From positions 12,136-76,135 of the forward strand of contig CAYPST010000007.1 of NCBI GenBank assembly GCA_964413425.1: a stretch of DNA of 64,000 bases, given 5' to 3'. This document shows positions 37,599 to 46,709 of this stretch, in pieces. Each line of letters begins with the position of its first letter. The stretch's first letter is position 1. The notes beneath the pieces were generated by a model. That model was not told where the DNA came from. It saw only the letters and a list, made by a program, of their open reading frames with translations, and did not search any database. Source of the stretch: DATFLS01 sp964413425 (GTDB lineage Bacteria; Fidelibacterota; JAANXI01). The position numbers and the translations under genes were made by a program.

Positions 37599-38618
37599 TT
37601 AAAATTGCCGCAGGAATCTCAGATCACTATCGTAAAAGAGGCGGATATCATTGATACCGTATTTGTTCATGGCGATACGGTCCACTCCCATGCCAAACGC
37701 AAATCCGGTATATTTTTCTGCATCATAGCCAACATATCCATATAAATTAGGATCCACCATTCCTGCGCCCAGAATTTCCACCCAGCCCTGGTATTTGCAC
37801 ACCCGACATCCGCGCCCACCACAGATGACACAAGAAACGTCAACCTCGGTACTTGGTTCCGTGAACGGAAAAAAACTGGGCCGAAAGCGGATTTTCGCAG
37901 CAGAACCGAAGAAGCGATGGGCGAACTCTTCCACCGTCCCTTTCAAATCGGCGAATGAGACGTCCTCATCTACATACAATCCTTCCACCTGACTGAACAG
38001 ACAATAACTCCGGGCACTGATTGCCTCATGGCGATACACGCGCCCCGGCACTATAATTCTAACCGGTGGCGGATACTGTTCCATCACCCGGATTTGTACC
38101 GGTGATGTATGGGTACGCAACACAATGTCATCATCGATATAAAAGGTGTCCTGCATGTCACGCGCCGGATGATCCTTGGGAATATTTAACGCCTCAAAAT
38201 TATAGTAATCTGTTTCCACCTCCGGTCCTTCGACCGTCGCGAATCCCATGGAGGTAAAAATATCCTCCATTTCCTGAAGCGTCAGAATCAGCGGATGATC
38301 ATGGCCTACATATTGTTTCTTGCCCGGGAGGGTAACATCAATATCAATCGCTTGTCTTTTGGATTCCGCCTCAGCTGCCTGCTTCGATTCTTCCAATGAG
38401 TCCGCGATGTAGTTTTTCAGATCGTTCAGCGCTTTACCGATTTTGGGACGCTCGTCAGGTGCCGCTTCTCCGATGAGTGAAAAGAGTTCCTGCACCTTCC
38501 CTTTTCGGCCAAGATATTTGATACGCAGTTCTTCCAGCGCATTCAGATCGCTGTCAGCCGACTGCAGTGCGTCTGAGAATTCCTCCTGTATTTCCTGAAT
38601 ATCTTCGAAAAGTGCCAT
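37599..38618 (-). CDS. pheS: Phenylalanyl-tRNA synthetase alpha subunit
   Basis: 339 residues, the standard length. Class II catalytic subunit that charges tRNA-Phe. An N-terminal coiled coil (about residues 1-90) contains ELRIKYLGRKGKVQELF. The catalytic core holds motif 2 (YRHEAISARSYCLFSQVEGLYVDEDV) and motif 3 (GFAFGMGVDRIAMNKYGI). A CVICGGRGCRVCKYQGW cysteine cluster lies between them, a variant seen in many PheS proteins. It starts 5 bp after the rplT stop; pheT follows. This thrS-infC-rpmI-rplT-pheS-pheT order is a widely conserved translation operon. Confidence 0.97.
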   Translation of the reverse strand: MALFEDIQEIQEEFSDALQSADSDLNALEELRIKYLGRKGKVQELFSLIGEAAPDERPKIGKALNDLKNYIADSLEESKQAAEAESKRQAIDIDVTLPGKKQYVGHDHPLILTLQEMEDIFTSMGFATVEGPEVETDYYNFEALNIPKDHPARDMQDTFYIDDDIVLRTHTSPVQIRVMEQYPPPVRIIVPGRVYRHEAISARSYCLFSQVEGLYVDEDVSFADLKGTVEEFAHRFFGSAAKIRFRPSFFPFTEPSTEVDVSCVICGGRGCRVCKYQGWVEILGAGMVDPNLYGYVGYDAEKYTGFAFGMGVDRIAMNKYGINDIRLFYDSDLRFLRQF

Positions 38619-38623
38619 CGATG

Positions 38624-38968
38624 TTACGACACTTCTTTCACTACGGCTTCAAATCCCGCCGGATCCCGAACAGCCATATCAGCCAGCATTTTCCGATTGA
38701 GCTCGATATTGGCTTCCTTTAATCCATGCATGAACGTGGAGTAATTTAAGCCATGTTGTCTGACTGCTGCGTTAATCCGGGTAATCCAGAGCTTCCTGAA
38801 CTCCCGTTTTCGCTGCCGGCGATCCCGATAACTGTACTGCAGTGCCTTATCCACGGCATCTTTGGCAGTGCGATAGAGCCGGGAACGAGCACCATAATAC
38901 CCCTTGGCTTGTTTCAATATTTTTTTTCGGCGACGTTTTCTGTGGACTGCATTTTTCGCACGTGGCAT
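38624..38968 (-). CDS. rplT: Large ribosomal subunit protein bL20
   Basis: 114 residues. It binds 23S rRNA early in 50S assembly and, in E. coli, represses its own operon. The signature N-terminus is complete: MPRAKNAVHRKRRRKKILKQ, then GYYGARSRLYRTAKDAVDKALQYSYRDRR. Typical bL20 is about 118 residues. It lies 15 bp after rpmI and 5 bp before pheS. A possible L20-type autoregulatory RNA upstream was not identified, since the whole upstream stretch is coding. Confidence 0.98.
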   Translation of the reverse strand: MPRAKNAVHRKRRRKKILKQAKGYYGARSRLYRTAKDAVDKALQYSYRDRRQRKREFRKLWITRINAAVRQHGLNYSTFMHGLKEANIELNRKMLADMAVRDPAGFEAVVKEVS

Positions 38969-38983
38969 AGCACTCTTCCTCTA

Positions 38984-39175
38984 TTATTGAATCATTCGCT
39001 TCACACGTTTCTCATCCGTCTTATCAACCAATTTCGGTCTCCGTAACCGACGTTTCTGGTCGGACGACTTATGGGAAAGTAAATGGCCGGCATAGGCGCT
39101 GTGGCGCTTCACCTTCCCCTTGGCTGTTTTTTTAAATCGTTTTCTGGCTCCACGGTTGCTTTTCATTTTCGGCAT
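38984..39175 (-). CDS. rpmI: Large ribosomal subunit protein bL35
   Basis: 63 residues, normal for bL35. Small, highly basic 50S protein. It starts MPKMKSNRGARKRFKKTAKG and continues KVKRHSAYAGHLLSHKSSDQKRRLRRP, matching the family (SxHLLxxKxxxxKRxLR). It sits between infC (15 bp upstream) and rplT (15 bp downstream), as in nearly all bacteria. Confidence 0.97.
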   Translation of the reverse strand: MPKMKSNRGARKRFKKTAKGKVKRHSAYAGHLLSHKSSDQKRRLRRPKLVDKTDEKRVKRMIQ

Positions 39176-39190
39176 AGAATATCACCTCAA

Positions 39191-39697
39191 TCATTTGTGA
39201 ATTAAATACATTACCATTTGACGACCTTCCATGTCGGGCGCCCGGTCCACTTCTGCAATATCTTCCGTTTCTTCAACAACGCGATCCAGCAGTTCCTCTC
39301 CAAATTCCTTATAATCCATTTCCCGCCCGCGAAAGAAGACCGTCACTTTAATTTTATCTCCGCCTTCCAGAAACTTGCGGATATGTCCCAACTTGGTTTG
39401 AAAGTCATGTTCTTCTATCTGAGGACGAAACCGGACTTCTTTGACCTCGATGGTATGCTGCTTCTTCTTGGCTTCTTTTTCTTTTTTCTTCTGTTCGTAA
39501 AGATATTTGCCATAATCCATTATCTTTACCACCGGTGGATCAGCCTGCGGGGCCACTTCCACCAGATCCAGACCCCGATCCTCGGCTGTCCGCAGAGCCT
39601 CATCGATGTCAACGATGCCGATTTGCTCGCTGTCGTTATCAACGAGTCGTACCTGGTTCACTCTGATTTGATCATTCACACGTAATTCGTCCTTCAC
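39191..39697 (-). CDS. infC: Translation initiation factor IF-3
   Basis: 168 residues. It prevents premature 50S joining and monitors start-codon choice. N-terminal domain VNDQIRVNQVRLVDNDSEQIGIV; linker helix KYLYEQKKKEKEAKKKQ; C-terminal domain with FRPQIEEHDFQTKLGHIRKFLEGGDKIKVTVFFRGRE. The start is GTG, overlapping the thrS stop in GTGA, with GGGAGG ten bases upstream. Many infC genes use a rare start codon for autoregulation (AUU in E. coli); an in-frame ATT lies two codons upstream, but GTG fits better here. Confidence 0.97.
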   Translation of the reverse strand: MKDELRVNDQIRVNQVRLVDNDSEQIGIVDIDEALRTAEDRGLDLVEVAPQADPPVVKIMDYGKYLYEQKKKEKEAKKKQHTIEVKEVRFRPQIEEHDFQTKLGHIRKFLEGGDKIKVTVFFRGREMDYKEFGEELLDRVVEETEDIAEVDRAPDMEGRQMVMYLIHK

Positions 39698-41658
39698 ACT
39701 AATTCGTCCTCCCTTAGTACCTGCGTTCGGGTTAGTTTTCTCTCAATTTCGTCACACAATTTTTGTGTGAGTTTGTCAAGCGATATTTCCCCATGATCCC
39801 CGACTCTGTGCTCCCGCAAAGCAACAGTTCTGTTATGCACCTCCCGCTCTCCGACAATCCCCATATACGGAATTTTTTGGAGCTCGGCCTCGCGAATTTT
39901 CGCCCCGATGGTTTCACTCCGGTCATCGATTGCCACCCGAAGCCCCGCGGACTGCAAGGCCTCTTTGACTTCTCTGGCATATGGTTGCTGACTGTCCGTG
40001 ATGGGAAGAACCGAGAACTGGACCGGAGTCAACCATAACGGAAATTCACCCGAGGTATGCTCGATAAGTATGCCGATAAACCGTTCCAGTGAACCGAGTA
40101 CAGCACGATGAATCATCACCGGCTGCTCTTCGTTTCCGCTGGCTGCTGTGTACGTCAAATCGAATCGCTCAGGCATCATAAAATCCAGCTGGACGGTCCC
40201 CAGCTGCCAATCCCGTTGCAGAGCGTCCTTGACGATAAAGTCTATTTTCGGCCCGTAAAATGCCCCCTCACCTTCGTTAATTGCATAGGAATAACCTTGA
40301 TCATCCAGCGCTTTTTTCAGAATCTGCTCTGACTCTTCCCAGGTTTCCACGTCACCGATGTGTTTCTCCGGCATGGTGGAAACCTCAATCTCCACCTCTT
40401 CGAATCCGAGCAGACGGTACGTATTAAGAATAATTTCAACGGCCTGAAGCACCTCAGCTTCAATCTGATCGATGGTACAGAAGATATGCGCATCATCCTG
40501 AGAGAATGATCGTACCCGGGTGAGACCGCCGGTGACGCCGGCCCGCTCATACCGGTGCAGCCGCCCGAAATCTGCGATGCGAAGCGGCAAATCCCGATAG
40601 GAGCGTTTATGGGCTGAATATATAAAGGTGTGGGTCGGGCAGTTCATGGGTTTTATCGCATATTCTCGCTTCTCCTCCTGGGGAGCGGTGAAATACATAT
40701 TTTCTTTATAATTCTCATAATGCCCGGATCGATGCCAGAGATCGACATCCAGTATCTGCGGGGTAATGACTTCCTGGTAATTGTATTCCCGATATAAGTC
40801 CCTGATATATTCCACCAGCTCGTTATATATAATGGTTCCCTTGGGATGAAAAAACGGGTTGGCAGGGGCTTCCGGATGAAAACTGAACAAATCCAGTTCT
40901 TTGCCAATTCTTCGGTGATCCCGTTTCCGCGCTTCTTCCAGCAACTCCAGATAGTTGTCCAGTGCCGCCTTCGTGGGCCAGCTGGTTCCGTAAATACGCT
41001 GCAGCATCTGATTATTTTCATCGCCCCGCCAATAGGCTCCTGCAGTTTTCAGCAGCTTGAAATGCCTGATCCACCCGGTGCTGGGAGCATGGGGCCCACG
41101 GCAGAGGTCCACAAAATCCCCCTGCCAGTAAATGGACGCAGAGTCATCCCCGTTTTCGTTCCGAATTTCTTCCAGAAGTTCGGTCTTGTATTGTTCATTC
41201 CGTTCCGTAAATAGATCAACCAGTTCATCAATCGGTCGTACTTCCCGGCGCACTTCGAGGTTTTCGTCGGCAAGCTGAAGCATCCGCTGTTCAATTTTCT
41301 CCAGATCTTCTTCTGTAAAGGGTTGTTCAACATCGATATCATAATAAAAGCCGTTTTCAATAGCCGGCCCGATCGCGATCTGGGCATCCGGATATAGCTG
41401 TTCGACGGCTTGGGCCATTAAGTGAGATGTACTATGCCGCAGAATTTCATGACCCTCTTCGGAATCAATAGTAATAATTTCGACGTGCGCATCCTCGTAA
41501 ACCGGACGGATAACGTCGACTAATTGATCGTTGACGCGGGCGGCAATAGCATCTTTGGCAAGTTTTTTACCAATGGAACGGGCTATATCTAAAGGCATGA
41601 CCCCGGCTGGATAGGATTGCTTCGAACCATCTGGCAGGGTAATTTGTATTTCGTCCAT
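39694..41658 (-). CDS. thrS: Threonyl-tRNA synthetase
   Basis: 654 residues from ATG at 41658 (an in-frame TTG two codons earlier has no Shine-Dalgarno sequence either). Parts in order: N-terminal TGS domain (ITLPDGSKQSYPAGVMPLDI); the editing/SAD domain with HSTSHLMAQAVEQLYPDAQIAIGP; the class II core with NCPTHTFIYSAHKRSYRDLPLRI, then motif 2 YERAGVTGGLTRVRSFSQDDAHIFC; motif 3 IHRAVLGSLERFIGIL; and the anticodon-binding domain VLPITDSQQPYAREV. The conserved zinc ligands (Cys in NCPTH, two His) are present. It begins the translation operon, with tRNA-Val directly upstream on the same strand, and its stop overlaps the infC start. Confidence 0.98.
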   Translation of the reverse strand: MDEIQITLPDGSKQSYPAGVMPLDIARSIGKKLAKDAIAARVNDQLVDVIRPVYEDAHVEIITIDSEEGHEILRHSTSHLMAQAVEQLYPDAQIAIGPAIENGFYYDIDVEQPFTEEDLEKIEQRMLQLADENLEVRREVRPIDELVDLFTERNEQYKTELLEEIRNENGDDSASIYWQGDFVDLCRGPHAPSTGWIRHFKLLKTAGAYWRGDENNQMLQRIYGTSWPTKAALDNYLELLEEARKRDHRRIGKELDLFSFHPEAPANPFFHPKGTIIYNELVEYIRDLYREYNYQEVITPQILDVDLWHRSGHYENYKENMYFTAPQEEKREYAIKPMNCPTHTFIYSAHKRSYRDLPLRIADFGRLHRYERAGVTGGLTRVRSFSQDDAHIFCTIDQIEAEVLQAVEIILNTYRLLGFEEVEIEVSTMPEKHIGDVETWEESEQILKKALDDQGYSYAINEGEGAFYGPKIDFIVKDALQRDWQLGTVQLDFMMPERFDLTYTAASGNEEQPVMIHRAVLGSLERFIGILIEHTSGEFPLWLTPVQFSVLPITDSQQPYAREVKEALQSAGLRVAIDDRSETIGAKIREAELQKIPYMGIVGEREVHNRTVALREHRVGDHGEISLDKLTQKLCDEIERKLTRTQVLREDELV

Positions 41659-41748
41659 GTACAATTTGATTCTGCATTTTCTTAATTAGCATTGTTCACA
41701 ATCATTCGCATCAGCCTTCTCGTGCGGAAGACTGTATTACGCGCTGTG

Positions 41749-41823
41749 TGGGCGATACTGGATTCGAACCAGTGACCCCTAGCGTGTCGAGCTAGTGCTC
41801 TGAACCGGCTGAGCTAATCGCCC
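41749..41823 (-). tRNA. tRNA-Val (anticodon GAC), with C at position 33
   Basis: Cloverleaf on the minus strand: acceptor GGGCGAT / ATCGCCC with discriminator A; D arm AGCTCAGCCGGTTCAGAGC; anticodon stem CTAGC / GCTAG around the loop TCGACAC; variable region and T arm CACTGGTTCGAATCCAGTA. The middle triplet GAC gives Val, matching the acceptor and T arm seen in other FCB tRNA-Val genes. The loop base at position 33 is C instead of the almost universal U. CCA is not encoded. It lies about 90 bp upstream of thrS. Confidence 0.88.
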
Positions 41824-41916
41824 ATACTCTTTACTTGCACCATACAAGCTAAAGTGTAAAAAGGTATAATATTTCTCAGACCAATGTCAAGTATAAAAGC
41901 CGTCCACAGCCTTCTG

Positions 41917-43581
41917 TCACTGAGCGGTGTCCACGAAGCCGAGCTGTTCGAAGTACGTGGTCTCGTTTTGCAGTACATCAAGTGCTCTTTGGATGGTTTC
42001 ATCATAGGAAATATTTATCTCAATTCGCGCCTTATTGCCGCCATAGACATTCGCCATTTCCTGCCCCAGACTCCGGCGTATCCAATATTGGGTATTCGAT
42101 TGTTGTTTCCAATGATTCCGCTCTTCCAGGTAATGAGCGATTTCTGCCCTGGCGTCAGTCAATCCGTTCTGTGCAAACTCTGCAGAGTCCACAGAAGCGA
42201 CAAACTCATCGAATAACTGAGCACTCCTGGTCTTATAGGTAAATCCCCGGTGGTCCAGGTAATTGATAAAATTGTCTTTTATCGCTGCCGTGATATCAAA
42301 CGGCCATTCCCGTTCCGAGTGGCGGTTGCGAAATTCCACTGCATATTGAAAGAAATGGTTTTTCGCCCACATGAGTTGAACCGGTTCGGGCATGGTATCC
42401 TTCTCAATAATGATATCCGGTGTAATTCCGCCGCCACCGTATACGGGACGTTTGTTATGGGTATAATAAACACTGTCTCGCTCAAGGTCTACTTCGATCA
42501 CCTCCCGGTTGAAATAATCTTCTTTCTGAATCAATCTCCCGCTGGGAATATAATATTTCGCCGTGGTGATTTTTATGGACGCATCCCTGCTTATTGGCAA
42601 AACCGATTGTACCAGACCTTTCCCGAATGTTTCTTTGCCAATGATGACGGCCCGGTCCAGATCCTGTAAAATGCCTGCCACAATTTCACTGGCAGACGCC
42701 GATCCGTTATTGACCAGTATGGCCATGGGAATATCCGTTGAGATTATTGGCCGGGTTTGGGCATGAAAGACCTTATTTACCTTCTCGGTCCTGCCTTTCG
42801 TCGAGAGGATTTCCGCACCCTCGTCTACGAATAAATCCGCCACCTTGAGTGCCGTGGAAAGTAACCCACCGGGATTATCCCGAAGGTCAAGAATGAGGGA
42901 CTGGATATTCTCCTCACCAATTTTCTGAATAGCCGCTGTGAGTTCATCTGCTGAATTCTTTGAGAATGACGTAATCTTGAGATAGGCTATGCCATCGGAA
43001 ATCAGATCTGCGTAGGCCAGATCGTGAATAACGATGTTCTCTCTCTCCAACGCGAATGGAATGCGATCCATAATTCCCGGACGAATCACGGTGATAGTCA
43101 CCAGAGTACCGGGCTTGCCTCGCATAATGCTGGCGGCTTCGGAAAGGCGCATTTCGATCGTGTTGAGGGTATCTATCTGGATAATGCGGTCCCCGGATTT
43201 CACGCCCGCACGGGCAGCCGGGCCCCCTTCCATGGGCGCAATCACTGTCAGGGTATCGTTCCGGACCCCGAGACGGATCCCGACACCACCGTATTCGCCT
43301 TCAGTCAAGGTTTGGATCCCCTGCCGATCCTCCTTCTCAAGATAGACGGTATACGGATCGAGTTCATTCAGCATCCCGTTAATACCTGCTTCGATGAGGG
43401 CTTCCGGATTAACCTGATCCACATAATTCACGACGAGTTTCTTGTATAATTCATTGAAAAGCTTCAGCTGTGTACTGATATCCCGATAATAATCCGCGAA
43501 GGCGAAATACGCTACACCAAACGTGAGAGTAATTATCGACAGGACGGCAATTACGCCCCGATTTCGAAATTTTCTATTCAT
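41917..43581 (-). CDS. C-terminal processing (S41) protease
   Basis: 554 residues from the ATG at 43581, which overlaps the tmk stop (ATGA); an in-frame start 17 codons earlier would overlap tmk more deeply. N-terminal transmembrane helix or signal (about residues 10-30), then a helical segment ELYKKLVVNYVDQVNP. A PDZ domain contains GVGIRLGVRNDTLTVIAPMEGGPAARAGVKSGD. The tail-specific protease domain has LILDLRDNPGGLLSTAL, the catalytic Ser in NGSASASEIVAGIL and the Lys in GKETFGKGLVQS. Such proteases act in the periplasm on protein C-termini. An extra C-terminal 150 residues with no recognised domain makes it longer than plain CtpA (about 450). Confidence 0.93.
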   Translation of the reverse strand: MNRKFRNRGVIAVLSIITLTFGVAYFAFADYYRDISTQLKLFNELYKKLVVNYVDQVNPEALIEAGINGMLNELDPYTVYLEKEDRQGIQTLTEGEYGGVGIRLGVRNDTLTVIAPMEGGPAARAGVKSGDRIIQIDTLNTIEMRLSEAASIMRGKPGTLVTITVIRPGIMDRIPFALERENIVIHDLAYADLISDGIAYLKITSFSKNSADELTAAIQKIGEENIQSLILDLRDNPGGLLSTALKVADLFVDEGAEILSTKGRTEKVNKVFHAQTRPIISTDIPMAILVNNGSASASEIVAGILQDLDRAVIIGKETFGKGLVQSVLPISRDASIKITTAKYYIPSGRLIQKEDYFNREVIEVDLERDSVYYTHNKRPVYGGGGITPDIIIEKDTMPEPVQLMWAKNHFFQYAVEFRNRHSEREWPFDITAAIKDNFINYLDHRGFTYKTRSAQLFDEFVASVDSAEFAQNGLTDARAEIAHYLEERNHWKQQSNTQYWIRRSLGQEMANVYGGNKARIEINISYDETIQRALDVLQNETTYFEQLGFVDTAQ

Positions 43582-44228
43582 CGTGTCACCACTCTTTTGG
43601 ATTGTTTGAGCCGTTGCATTACCTCTTTCCAAATGGCTTCGTGCAGGAGTTCAATCGACTGCTCGCCCCGAAGTAAAACGACGCGATCCGCTGACTCTTT
43701 TGCAATTCTGCGATATCCTTCTCGTACACGCATTTTGAACCGTCTGGTCTCCCCTTCTAATCTATCAGGAGATTGATTATTCTGCAAGGAGCGGTTTTGA
43801 GCCGTGTTCATAGCAACGTCAATTATAAACGTGATATCCGGGAGAATGTTCTGAGTTGCCCGCAGATTTGTCCGCTGAATAAATGTTTTGTCTACCCCGC
43901 GCCCGAATCCCTGGTATGCGAGCGAAGAATCGATATATCTGTCACAGATGATCACCTTTCCCCTGTCCAGTGCGGGTTTGATTTTCTCAGACACCAGCTG
44001 TGCCCGGCTGGCGGCATACAAGAGAAATTCCGTGGTCGCCGCCATCCCCGTGTGTTGAGTATCAAGAAGGATGGTGCGGATCTGCTCCGAAAGATCGGTG
44101 CCCCCCGGTTCTCTGACAATCAGTGACGAATACCCTTCGCGTATGAACCGATCATACAGCATGGTGGCCTGGGTCGATTTCCCGGACCCATCAACACCTT
44201 CAAAACTCACAAAGAACCCTGAATTCAT
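43578..44228 (-). CDS. tmk: Thymidylate kinase
   Basis: 216 residues. It phosphorylates dTMP to dTDP. The P-loop is FEGVDGSGKSTQATML, the DRx motif is CDRYIDSSLAYQGFGRG (LID/TMP-binding region), and the N-terminal part contains VREPGGTDLSEQIRTIL, the family's REPGGT signature. Size is normal. Its stop overlaps the start of the S41 protease gene in ATGA. The start is ATG with no strong Shine-Dalgarno sequence. rsmI lies 77 bp upstream on the same strand. Confidence 0.97.
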   Translation of the reverse strand: MNSGFFVSFEGVDGSGKSTQATMLYDRFIREGYSSLIVREPGGTDLSEQIRTILLDTQHTGMAATTEFLLYAASRAQLVSEKIKPALDRGKVIICDRYIDSSLAYQGFGRGVDKTFIQRTNLRATQNILPDITFIIDVAMNTAQNRSLQNNQSPDRLEGETRRFKMRVREGYRRIAKESADRVVLLRGEQSIELLHEAIWKEVMQRLKQSKRVVTR

Positions 44229-44305
44229 ATCCGGGCAGACATCTGATTCATTATCGTCATATTCGTACTAAAATGTAGTAATTCTTTGGGAAAATGCACG
44301 GAAAA

Positions 44306-44968
44306 TTATGTTGCACCGGCGAGAACGATCACAAACTCTCCTTTCACCGGGTGGTGCTCGTAATACTCCAACACTTCAGAACACGTCCCTCGGACGAATT
44401 CCTCGAATTTCTTGGTGAGTTCTCGACCGATCACCACCTGACGATCTCCAAAATATTCTCGAATATCCTGTAAGGTTCGTTGTATCCGATACGGGGACTC
44501 ATAAATAATGATGGTTCGGGATTCGCTGCTTAGTTCGGTCAGACGGGTATGGCGCCCTTTCTTCTTCGGCAGAAATCCCTCGAAGACCCATCGATCGGTG
44601 GGCAGACCGGAGCTGACCAGTGCTGAGACCGAAGCAGTAGGACCTGGAATCGGAATGACCCGGACGGCATTCCGTATCGCCTCCCGGACGAGGTAAAACG
44701 CCGGATCACTCACGCCCGGAGTGCCTGCCTCGCTGACAATCGCAATATTTTTCCCTGCCACCAACTGATCTATGATCTCCGGGGTTTTTTGCTCTTTATT
44801 AAAGTCATGATAGCTGGTCATGGGCGTATCAATGTGATATTCCGACAGCAGAATGCCGGTCTTCCGGGTATCCTCTGCGGCGATAAGATCGACCTCACCG
44901 AGGATCCGAACCGCCCGGAAGGTGATGTCTTCAAGATTTCCGATGGGTGTTGCGATAATATAGAGCAT
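44306..44968 (-). CDS. rsmI: 16S rRNA (cytidine(1402)-2'-O)-methyltransferase
   Basis: 220 residues of the tetrapyrrole-methylase fold; it methylates the 2'-OH of C1402 in 16S rRNA using SAM. Motifs: LYIIATPIGNLEDITFRAVRIL at the N-terminus, AAEDTRKTGILLSEY, and VSEAGTPGVSDPAFYLV with the SAM-binding loop, then IPIPGPTASVSALVSSGLP. E. coli RsmI is about 286 residues; this one ends soon after the methylase domain, as in many FCB genomes. It starts with ATG and precedes tmk. Confidence 0.95.
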   Translation of the reverse strand: MLYIIATPIGNLEDITFRAVRILGEVDLIAAEDTRKTGILLSEYHIDTPMTSYHDFNKEQKTPEIIDQLVAGKNIAIVSEAGTPGVSDPAFYLVREAIRNAVRVIPIPGPTASVSALVSSGLPTDRWVFEGFLPKKKGRHTRLTELSSESRTIIIYESPYRIQRTLQDIREYFGDRQVVIGRELTKKFEEFVRGTCSEVLEYYEHHPVKGEFVIVLAGAT

Positions 44969-45002
44969 AGAGGCTCTCTTTTCCTGTGTCTCTCCGGGAC
45001 TC

Positions 45003-45019
45003 TTTTATAAACACTCTCA
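45003..45019. repeat. Solo terminal repeat of the MITE-like family
   Basis: TTTTATAAACACTCTCA matches the 3' terminal repeat of copy 1 (TTTTCTAAACACTCTCA) at 16 of 17 positions, with no partner end in the adjoining 120-bp gap between lat and rsmI. Probably a relic; chance cannot be excluded. Confidence 0.35.
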
Positions 45020-45087
45020 TTCCTGAATATTTCCAGACAGGCCTCCAGTGATCTCTATCCATGAGTGCATCATGATGAGCATTATTG

Positions 45088-46401
45088 TCAGAGTTCCGAT
45101 AAAGCTCGGTCTATAATACGCATCCCGGTATCGATCTCTTCTCTTCCGATATTCAAATGCGGCCGGAATCGGATAGTTCGGGTACCACATCCCAGCATAA
45201 GGGCACCATGTTTCCGAATCAATTGGAGCAGCCGATCTCGCTCTTCGGGAGTTGAGAGGTCGAATGCACACATCAGGCCCCGCCCCCGCGCGTTCGAGAC
45301 TATCCGGGGATACTGTGCCTGGACTTCCAGAATTTTCTGCAGCAGGTACTCCCCCTGCTCTGCGGCCTTTCCCACTGATCCTTCCTCAGCAATCACTTCC
45401 AGATACATAATCATACGAACCATATCTACCAGATTGCCTCCCCAGGTGGAATTCAACCGGTTCGATTCGTGAAACACATTCCGTTCGACCTCATCGATGC
45501 GTTCCGAACACATGAAGCCACAGACTTGCGTTTTTTTCCCGAATGCGATCATATCCGGCGTAACCGAAAAATGCTCATAAGCCCAGAATTTCCCCGTTAA
45601 TCCTACCCCGGTTTGAATTTCATCCAGGATAAACATGATTTCCGCTTCGTCGCAAATGGTCCGGAGTGCGTACATGAATTCCGCCCGGAAATGATTATCA
45701 CCGCCTTCGCCCTGAATCGGTTCAATGATTAAAGCGGCTATGCGATCCGGATTGTCGTGAATGGCCGCTTTAATCTCATTGATTGCCTGTTTTTCCAATG
45801 ATCGCACCCGTGCCAGATTCTCTCCCAGGGGAAACGTGATCTTGGGATTGGGGATTCGCGGCCAGGAGAATTGCGGAAAATACTGGGTTTTGCGAATATC
45901 CGGGGAATCTGTGATAGAAAGTGTATAGCCGGTACGGCCATGAAAAGCCTGTTTAAAATGAACGACCTGCAGATTCACCTCTGCAGACTGCCCCCGGACA
46001 AGCCGTTTACGCATTTTCCAGTCGAAGGCCGCTTTCAGGGCATTCTCAACTGCGAGACCTCCGCCACTGATGAAAAAAAGATAGGAAAAGTGATCCGGTT
46101 TTGCGATACGTGCGAATGTCTCTACAAAATCCGCCATCTGGGTGGAGTAAATATCAGAGTTCGATGGTTTGTGTACTGCGGCCACAGCAAGCTCAGCCCT
46201 TCTCGAGAGCACCCGGGGATGATTCCAGCCAACAGGCATACTGGCAACGCAGGAAAAAAGATCAAGGTATTCTCGCTCGCTGATGGGATCGTAGATCCAG
46301 CTGCCATGGCTTTTCTCGAGATCCACAATCTGGTCGAATCCGTCGGCCAACATATACCGGGACAGCACATCATGCACATTGTCTGGCGGGGTCAATGACA
46401 T
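45088..46401 (-). CDS. lat: L-lysine 6-transaminase
   Basis: 437 residues, class III PLP aminotransferase of the lysine-epsilon-aminotransferase type. It converts lysine to 2-aminoadipate 6-semialdehyde with 2-oxoglutarate. Features: N-terminal VHDVLSRYMLADGFDQIVDLEKSHG; FFISGGGLAVENALKAAFDW (PLP phosphate region); FHGRTGYTLSITDSPD; IEPIQGEGGDNHFR; DEIQTGVGLTGKFWAYEH; and the PLP lysine in DMIAFGKKTQVCG. The HGR and GEGGDNHF segments separate this type from ornithine aminotransferases. It may feed lysine degradation; no other lysine-pathway gene is nearby. Start ATG with AAGGAG upstream. Confidence 0.93.
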   Translation of the reverse strand: MSLTPPDNVHDVLSRYMLADGFDQIVDLEKSHGSWIYDPISEREYLDLFSCVASMPVGWNHPRVLSRRAELAVAAVHKPSNSDIYSTQMADFVETFARIAKPDHFSYLFFISGGGLAVENALKAAFDWKMRKRLVRGQSAEVNLQVVHFKQAFHGRTGYTLSITDSPDIRKTQYFPQFSWPRIPNPKITFPLGENLARVRSLEKQAINEIKAAIHDNPDRIAALIIEPIQGEGGDNHFRAEFMYALRTICDEAEIMFILDEIQTGVGLTGKFWAYEHFSVTPDMIAFGKKTQVCGFMCSERIDEVERNVFHESNRLNSTWGGNLVDMVRMIMYLEVIAEEGSVGKAAEQGEYLLQKILEVQAQYPRIVSNARGRGLMCAFDLSTPEERDRLLQLIRKHGALMLGCGTRTIRFRPHLNIGREEIDTGMRIIDRALSEL

Positions 46402-46709
46402 CAGAACACTCCTTATTTCATAAGAAGATCGTTAGCAGCTTTCCGGGAGCTAAAAATTATGGAGGCGAAACGCGGACTACGTCATCCCAAAGTACCAGCG
46501 GTAGGATAATATTTTTATGATTAAAAGAGACGTTGTTTCTTTGTTATCGATCACGCATGTATCCTGCACAGAGAAGCAGAAATTTTATCCCATTTAGAGT
46601 GCTTTCCGGATCCGGCAACGCATACACCCTTCTTTTTCAGGCGAACCAACTTAAGCAATGGCCCAATATCATCGCCAGGAAAGAATTCCATGACACAAGG
46701 AACATGCGG
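46402..46709. other. Gene-free gap between lat and the hemerythrin-like gene
   Basis: About 300 bp. It presumably holds the lat promoter at its left edge and the 3' end of the rho transcript at the right. I see no stable hairpin, repeat or small gene. Confidence 0.5.
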
